Both the position numbers and the translations under genes were made by a program. From assembly GCF_029873635.1 (NCBI RefSeq), contig NC_080428.1, positions 62,111,957 through 62,175,956 on the forward strand: a DNA stretch of 64,000 nucleotides. The letters are read 5' to 3'. Positions 57,941 to 64,000 of this stretch are shown piece after piece (position 1 is the first letter of the stretch; each line of letters opens with the position of its first letter). Under the pieces are notes generated by a model. That model saw only the letters and a program-made list of their open reading frames with translations. It was not told where the DNA came from and searched no databases. This DNA is from Malania oleifera. Lineage: Eukaryota; Streptophyta; Magnoliopsida; Santalales; Ximeniaceae.

Positions 57941-60098
57941 TGTGATGACCTGCTTAATTCCCACATTTTTTTTCCATAATATAATAAAATCAATATCACA
58001 AAACTTAGCAGATCATAATCCACTTGGACCCATGGGTACCTAGGATACATCAGAACACATAATGGAAGCCTAAGCAACAGGAAACATGCAATCATAATAT
58101 CATAAATATAAAATCATCCATCACAATACCAGAGTTTCTATATCCATTATATTTATATACACATTCCAAAAAGAAATATCTAGGGACACCTCCCACAAAA
58201 TCCAACCGTCCCTACCAAAACTTACCCTTCAGAGAGGGTAGATCAACAAAACTAGATCAGCGGAGATTTACCCGCTCTTCTATCAAGGGCTCCTGAAATG
58301 TTTATGAAATTCAGGGTGAGACACCTTTCAGTAAGGGAAATAAACTAACACTAGTATGTGGCAACATGAGCATTTTCGTGTTCTATATAAAATCATACAT
58401 AAACCTATCATTATAACTGTCTGTATCATATCCAGGAAACATATATTTTCAAATCATTGCAGAACACACATGATTTTCATAAATATAATTCATCTCATAT
58501 AACATAATATAAAAACAATCCTGGTAGGTTAGCTGGTTGTTGTCATGTATTACCCCCACATGATTGGGTTGTGTGGCCCGAAGGCAGGACCTAACAATGG
58601 TTGGCCGACCACTGTCAAGTCAAAAGTACAGTCTGTAAGTCTGATGGGTCTGCCAGACCTGATCCGTACACCAGGGGCGCTCACACACTTCTTAAAACCA
58701 CATCGACCATCTAATCTCACACCACTTTGTACAGCGGCGTTAACACAAATATCATTATCATGATGACCATGAACACATAGCAACGGTACCGTGCAAGTGC
58801 TAGCCTAGACCAAACCAACTAGGTTCTAATATCATATAACATCTACTGAAACTGTGATACATAAATATTTCATATCATTAATTATAAAATCAATCATCTC
58901 ATTGATATATACATTTATCATTAAAATCATCTGCCCGTACGCCAGTATTTCACATTTTACCATAGCTCGGCCCGTACGCTAGCAAATCATATCCATAGCA
59001 AAGCCCGTACGCTAGCAAATCATTTCCATAGCTCAGCCCATATGCTAAAAAATCATATTCATAGCACAACCCATACTTTGGCAAATCATTTCCATAACTC
59101 AGCCCGTACGCCGGCAAATGATACACATGGCTTGGCCCGTACGCCGGCAAACATATATAAAAATCTCGGCCCGTACACCAGTTTTTCATTATAAAAATCC
59201 TTATCAATAACACATTCTCAGAAAACAATATTTCATAACAATTTCTACTCATGCCACACTAAACAAGTTTTTCGTATATTTAACATTCCATCATTTTTAA
59301 CAGTATTTTCCCAAATATAAATTATATATTTATTTATTTATTTATTTCCTCGAAATCAAATGCTATAATGTTATACATACTTTTCGTAAAATACTAGCTA
59401 ATTTTATCCCCTTACCTGATTCTTGAAAAACCTCTAAGAAAATCTATCCTACACCCGCAAGGTTCCCTACTCAACACCCTGAAAACAACATTCTCAGGAA
59501 CTAAAATTCAGTATTCCTACGCATACTACACTTTCTACAATTGTAAAATAACCAAATACTGAGTAGAAATTCTTACCTTGGATTTGGGATCAGCCCCACC
59601 GACAATCCGCTCTGGCAGACTTGTAAAGAACTTTCCTAAGAGCGTCGTGGTGGTTTCAGATCGTCGAACTAGTGAAAATCTGGACCAAAAACTTAGAAAG
59701 AAGGAGGAGAAACCGAAGGATGAGAGAGATAGAGGTTCTGCGCAGGAAAATGAACTGAAAAATCACGTTTAACTCTATTTATACTGCGGCATTCGTCGAC
59801 GAGCCACGTCACCAATGAGTCCTGTAGAAAGTTCATCGACGAACCTCATCCCTCGTCGACAAATTTCAGGATTCCAAAAATCCTCTCTCGGTATCTTTTT
59901 GTCGACGAGACGGAACTTCGTCAACGAGATCCTAAAGAACCCTCATCGACGAAACCCCTGTGTTCGTCAACGAGGCCTGGAAAATTTCTTGGGATTATCC
60001 CATCCAAAATGCAATGTCGTCGACTGCCTCCTTCTGTTCCTGCTTCCATTTTCTTTTCTTATTATTATTTAAATACCATTATTCTTTGGGTCGTTACC
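57941..60098 (-). repeat. 5' LTR of the Gypsy element
   Basis: Plus strand TGTGATGACCTG...GGGTCGTTACC. Same internal order as the 3' LTR: tandem repeats at 58925-59190 and the palindrome array at about 59788-59985. It lacks the long (GA)n tract of the 3' LTR. Confidence 0.85.
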
Positions 60099-61673
60099 TA
60101 AAGTATCTCTGTCCATTTAGACAAGGGGTGCTGAATGGACCACATATATCAGTGTGTATGATCCCCAAGTATTTCATTACTCCTCTTGACACCTTTACTT
60201 GTCTTATTGGTTTGCTTACCCTTTATGCAACCCAAACAAGTGTTGAAATTAGAAAAATCTAGAGTTTCGAGGACTCCATCATTAACTAATCTCTTCATTC
60301 TTTCAATGGAGATATGACCTCATCTCCGGTGCCATAATGTAGAGGATGTCTCATCAATAATGGTGTGTTTAGTACCAACATTATTATGCATTGTTAGGAG
60401 ACTTTGCTCATAGACAGGATCTAGATTTAATTTGTACAAACCATTTATTAAACTTCCAGTGCCTATGGCAACTGAATTTTTAGATAAATAAACTGTAGAG
60501 TTTACAAAATGAAATTGAAACTTTAAATGTTCTAGTCTAGAAATTGAAATTAAATTTCTAGAAAAACAAGGTACATAAAAAGTGTTTCAAGATCTAGTTG
60601 AACTTTATTTTCTAAAACAAGCCTTAAAGTCCCCACTGCCTCAACTTGCGAACGCATCCCATTTCCATAATAGATGCCTTGTTCACTTCCCATTGGTTTC
60701 CTTAGGCTGAGAAAGCCCTGCATGACATTAACAACGTGAATTGTAGTACCTGAATCAATCCACCATGTATTATGATAAGTATCCATGAAATTAGATTCAT
60801 AACACACAAGAACATTGAGATTACCTTTTTTCACGAGCCATTGCTTGTATTTCAAGCAATCTTTCTTTTGGTGCCCCTTTTTCTTACAAAAGAAGCATGC
60901 ATCCCTATGGTCATTTCGTTTTAATGACCCTTCTTCCTTCTTCTTAAAAGGTTTACCATTAGCATCTTTACCTTTCTTTCATTGTCTCCTTTTGTGAGTA
61001 ACAAAATTGGCACTCTCTAGATTTTCACGTTTCAACCTCTCCTCTTCTTGCACACACATAGTCAGCAGCTCATTAATAGACCATTTTTCCTTATGTGTGT
61101 TGTATGATATTTTAGATGGTCCATATCCTGCAGGGAGAGAGTTGAGTATGAAATGGATAAGAAAAGATTTTGTAATCTCAATTTCTAAGGACTTGAGGCA
61201 GGCTGCAATGTCCCTTATTTCCATGATGTGCCCACGCACACTTTTAGATTTGTGATGTTTCATCACTGACAGCTTGTTCATTAGGGTGCTAGCAAGTGCC
61301 TTGTCAGAACTAACAAATTGCTCTTCAATAGCCTTTATGTAGTCCTTAACATAGTCACACTCAGGAATTGACTCTCTAATGATCTTGTTAACATGTGAAT
61401 TGATGAACATTAGACACAGACAGTTGGATTTCTTCCACCGTTCATAGACCAATTGATATGTAGCTGGACTTGATTCCGTAGGTACTGCCTGTTTGTCAAT
61501 ACGGAGTGCTGGGTCAATATCCATGCACCCTAATGTCAAGAGGATTTTGTCCTTCCAATCCAAAAAATTTTCACCATTCAGAATTGGAATATGAGAATCA
61601 TTACTTAGAATAGAAATAACAGCAACTGCAATAACCAAGAAATTTAATTAATACTTTAAAACAAAACTGTAGT

Positions 61674-63000
61674 TGTAACAACCCGAAGAATAATGGTATT
61701 TAAATAATAAAGAGGGAGGGAATTGGAAACAGAAACAGAAGGAGGCAGTAGTCTTTGTCAACGACATTGCACTTTAGATGTAATGACTCGGAAAAATTAG
61801 AAGGGTCCTCATCGACGAACATAGGGGATTCGTCGACAAGGATATAAGAGGAGCTCGTCGACGAGATCAGGTTTCATTGACGAGAAAATATCAAGAGAGG
61901 TTTTTGGGCAGTTTGAAATTCATCGACGAGGAAGGAAGTTCGTTGACGAAATTTCTTAAGGAGTCATCAACGAGATGACGTGTCTCGTCGACGAATCCAA
62001 GGCTATAAAAAGAAAAACCCAGATATTTTCATCAGAAAATCAGCGCAGAAACCCCCCCTCTCTCTTTCTCTCTCTAAAACGCACCCCTCTCCTTCTCTCT
62101 TCGATTCTGGCCCCATTTCTTGTCGGATTGAAGATCTGAGGCCACCATGACGCTCCTGACGAAGTTCTTTGCAAGTCCGCCGGAGCTGATCGTGGGGGAA
62201 GTTGGTTTGAAATTCATCCCAAATTCAGGGGAAGGTGTTTTATTCAGAATTTGCTTTCCCTACAGTTATAGGAAATGTTGTATGTAGGAAAATACTGATG
62301 TTTTGTTCTAGGGGATGTCGTTTTTAGGGTGTTGAGTGAAGAAACCTGCGGGTATAGGGCTAGAGTACAGTAAGGACTTTTCAAAGATAAGGTAAGGGAA
62401 ATATGTTATACTTCAAAATTTGAATATGTTAATAGAAATTTTACCAATATGTATGTATACCAGTTATTATGTAGTTTTTCAGAATATGGATTCTTAAAGT
62501 ATGTGTGGCTTAAGTAGATAATATTTGATGTAGAACTTTATACAGTTTTTCCAGTATGTGAAGTTATACAGAACATACAGATATAGCCATATATTCACAA
62601 AGATTATATAGATAGATATATGTACATATACAACTTTTATTCAAATAGTTTCACAAAATAGATATATATATATATATATGTATACATATGTTTACTCAGA
62701 TCAGTATGTTATAGTTTTACACAGATCAGTATATTACAGACGTTTATCCAGAATAGTATATTACAGTTTTACTCAGATCAGCATATATAGTTTTTGCAGT
62801 ATGCCATGTTTCCTATTACCATAACATTCAGAGTATACAGACAGAGTATATAGATATATATTTCATAGACAGATATATAGAGATAGCGTCAAGAAGCTAC
62901 AGATATAGAATATAGAGATTACAAAACTTACAATACAGAAAGATAGCGTTATGGTAATTTTGGAAACATGATGAAAACAGTAAAAGAGTATATAAGTATT
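61674..63000 (+). mobile_element. Tekay-family LTR, start of another element
   Basis: It begins TGTAACAACCCGAAGAATAA, matching the start of the solo LTR at 40664 in the same orientation. It is inserted in the 5' untranslated part of the Copia element. Eight palindrome copies lie at about 61808-62000, TATAAAAAG near 62005, a CT-rich leader at 62056-62105 and AGGTAAGGG near 62390. After about 62400 it diverges from the other LTRs and has its own degenerate repeats (TTTTAC.CAGATCAGTAT, about 62690-62800) instead of the 33-bp array. The right edge is not identified; a different sequence starts near 63000. Confidence 0.6.
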
Positions 63001-64000
63001 AATTACGCACTAAAATTGCGTAATTAGGCATCTTAACCCAGGCTTTACGACTTATGTTTTTAATTAAATGACCAATTACGCCCAATATTTTAACAAAGTG
63101 TCGTGTTTATCATTTTTTGAGTTTTATTGCACAATTTATGAATTTTTGGCAGTTTTGTTTCACAGAAAAATTCACAGGAATCAAAACTGGCACATATTTG
63201 TAATTTGTGCATAACCTTTCCGTAAAAGGTGGGCTGGAGGACAAGAAAAGGAGGGAAAAGAAAAGTAAGGGGAGAAAAGTCAAAAAGTTGTGGTTAGTTT
63301 TAGACTGAGTTTTTTTGTAGGGTTATTGGAGTTTTTCTTTAGAGGTCTTCAAGGGAGCTGTGCTTGGGGGCGCTGCAGGCTGCTGCACAAGGAAGAACTG
63401 CCGCTGTGTTGGGGGATTTCTCACGGCCAGCCCTCCTTTGATCTCTCTCTCTCTCTCTCTCTCTTTCTTTGAAATTACATATTTATTTGGGTTATTCTTA
63501 TTATTAAGTTCAGTTTATTTTTTTTTTATTTATTTAAAATCAGTGTTGGAATGAAATTTTATTTGGCTTCTTTTTATTATGGAAGTCAGTTTGTCTTTTT
63601 TTTTATATTTAAAGTCATTAAATCATGTTTGAGTTAGATTTATTGTTGAGTTTAGCTTGTTTTTATTTAAAATTATTGTTGGAACTAAATGTTTGTTCAA
63701 GTTAATTAGTGTGTTTAGTATATTTCATTGTTGAAGAATTCATAATTGTTTATTTACTTTTTGTTCCTTATTTTAATATTTGGTTGAGTTGATTATTGGA
63801 TTGGATATTTTTGTTTACGTTAGTGTTAGGTTTGTTTATGTTTAAGATATTGCTAGATTAAGTTCATTTTTAGTTGAACCAGTGTTAAGTTCAGTTTATT
63901 TTTAGAAATTGTTGGATCTATTTATTTTATTCAAATCATTATTGTGTTGAGTTGGAGTCTAGTTATTTTTGTTGAGTTATTAAATGGATTACAATGGGTT
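63000..64000. other. Unassigned repeat-like sequence to window end
   Basis: It starts with a perfect inverted repeat TAATTACGCA...TGCGTAATTA (about 63000-63027). There is a purine-rich stretch (63240-63290), a moderately GC-rich patch (63355-63440), a (TC)n tract (63440-63466) and T-rich degenerate repeats with GTTGGA.T.AA phrases to the end. It is probably another LTR or element interior. No gene with a recognisable domain was seen. Confidence 0.4.

Larger units (their letters stand above)
50743..60098 (-). mobile_element. Tekay-type (Del) chromovirus Gypsy element, full length
   Basis: LTRs lie at 60098-57941 (5', 2158 bp) and 52956-50743 (3', 2214 bp). An exact TAAAG duplication is at 50738-50742 and 60099-60103. 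The primer-binding site TGGTATTAGAGC (minus) is a few bases inside the 5' LTR near 57938, and the purine tract AAGGAGGGGAGAA adjoins the 3' LTR. Parts from right to left: gag (about 57620-56900), CCHC-finger region, protease (about 56600-56250, [10 protein letters not shown]), reverse transcriptase (about 55990-55500, IDDVLVY), RNase H (about 55395-54907), integrase (about 54240-53640) and a C-terminal PRFIGPFEIL...FHVSML chromovirus-type block (53632-53291). The whole structure is present, but the coding part is broken many times (of the order of ten). The LTRs differ by roughly 5-10% in sampled blocks, suggesting an age of a few million years. Confidence 0.88.
47299..61673 (-). mobile_element. 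Tork-like Copia element, split by a Gypsy insertion
   Basis: Read on the minus strand from the right. Gag with a UBN2-like domain is at 61638-60979. Zinc knuckle and protease follow (about 60978-60550, with WWIDSGTTIHV), then GAG-pre-integrase and the start of integrase to 60104. A 9.36-kb Gypsy insert follows, and integrase resumes at 50742. Next are the rest of integrase (to about 49632), reverse transcriptase (49457-48519, MDVKTTFLNGDLEE and YLDDILLA) and RNase H (to 48274, ending ADPLTKGL). A purine tract AAGTGGGAGAA adjoins the 3' LTR at 47926-47299 (628 bp, TGTTAG...CCAACA). The 5' LTR is not in the window, because another LTR starts at 61674. The lineage is inferred from reverse transcriptase motifs. 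The element is broken in several places besides the insertion. Confidence 0.85.

Overview
The window looks like euchromatic-to-repeat-rich nuclear DNA of a flowering plant, most likely a woody eudicot. The evidence is AT-rich intergenic DNA, intron-containing genes with plant-type promoters, a plastid-targeted TPR protein, a plant-specific CBSX protein, and plant families of Copia, Gypsy (Tekay and Tat/Ogre-like), TRIM, MULE, hAT-MITE and tRNA-SINE elements, plus an endogenous caulimovirid. I do not assign a species. Only two host genes can be supported; most of the rest is layered transposable-element debris. || Layout. 1-7437: AT-rich intergenic DNA with two related hAT-type MITEs (2483-2900, 5085-5530), microsatellites and a TRIM (6634-6975). 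7438-13970: the gene island. A three-exon plastid TPR-protein gene (+, 7808-10971) faces a two-exon CBSX5-like gene (-, 13734-11414) tail to tail, with about 440 bp between stop codons. 13971-19950: intergenic DNA with a solo LTR (15300-15712), a second TRIM (17501-17812) and a nested tRNA-SINE cluster (about 18150-18935). 19960-25553: a Tat/Ogre-like LTR with its primer-binding site, then the 5' part of a Copia element (-) interrupted by a Tekay-like solo LTR. 26125-38523: what may be one large MULE (about 12.4 kb). It has matching hairpin-rich ends in inverted orientation, a decayed MuDR-type transposase with a plant-mobile-domain-like tail, a 149-bp minisatellite and other tandem arrays, and a duplicated exon-like segment behind a promoter-like stretch. 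39047-64000: a retroelement nest. A caulimovirid fossil (about 40409-47298) is interrupted by two solo LTRs. Next to it lies a Tork-like Copia (47299 to at least 61673), which itself carries a 9.36-kb Tekay-type Gypsy element (50743-60098) with a target-site duplication. A further Tekay-like LTR starts at 61674. || How the parts relate. The two genes are independent housekeeping-type genes: one probably acts in plastid membranes, the other is a CBS-domain energy or redox sensor family member. Target-site duplications and interruptions allow relative dating: caulimovirid and Copia before Tekay insertions, and one SINE before the next. The most unusual signals are a dense array of CpG-rich palindromes just upstream of the TATA box in every Tekay-family LTR, and the hairpin-array ends of the candidate MULE. 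All elements in the retroelement nest look broken.
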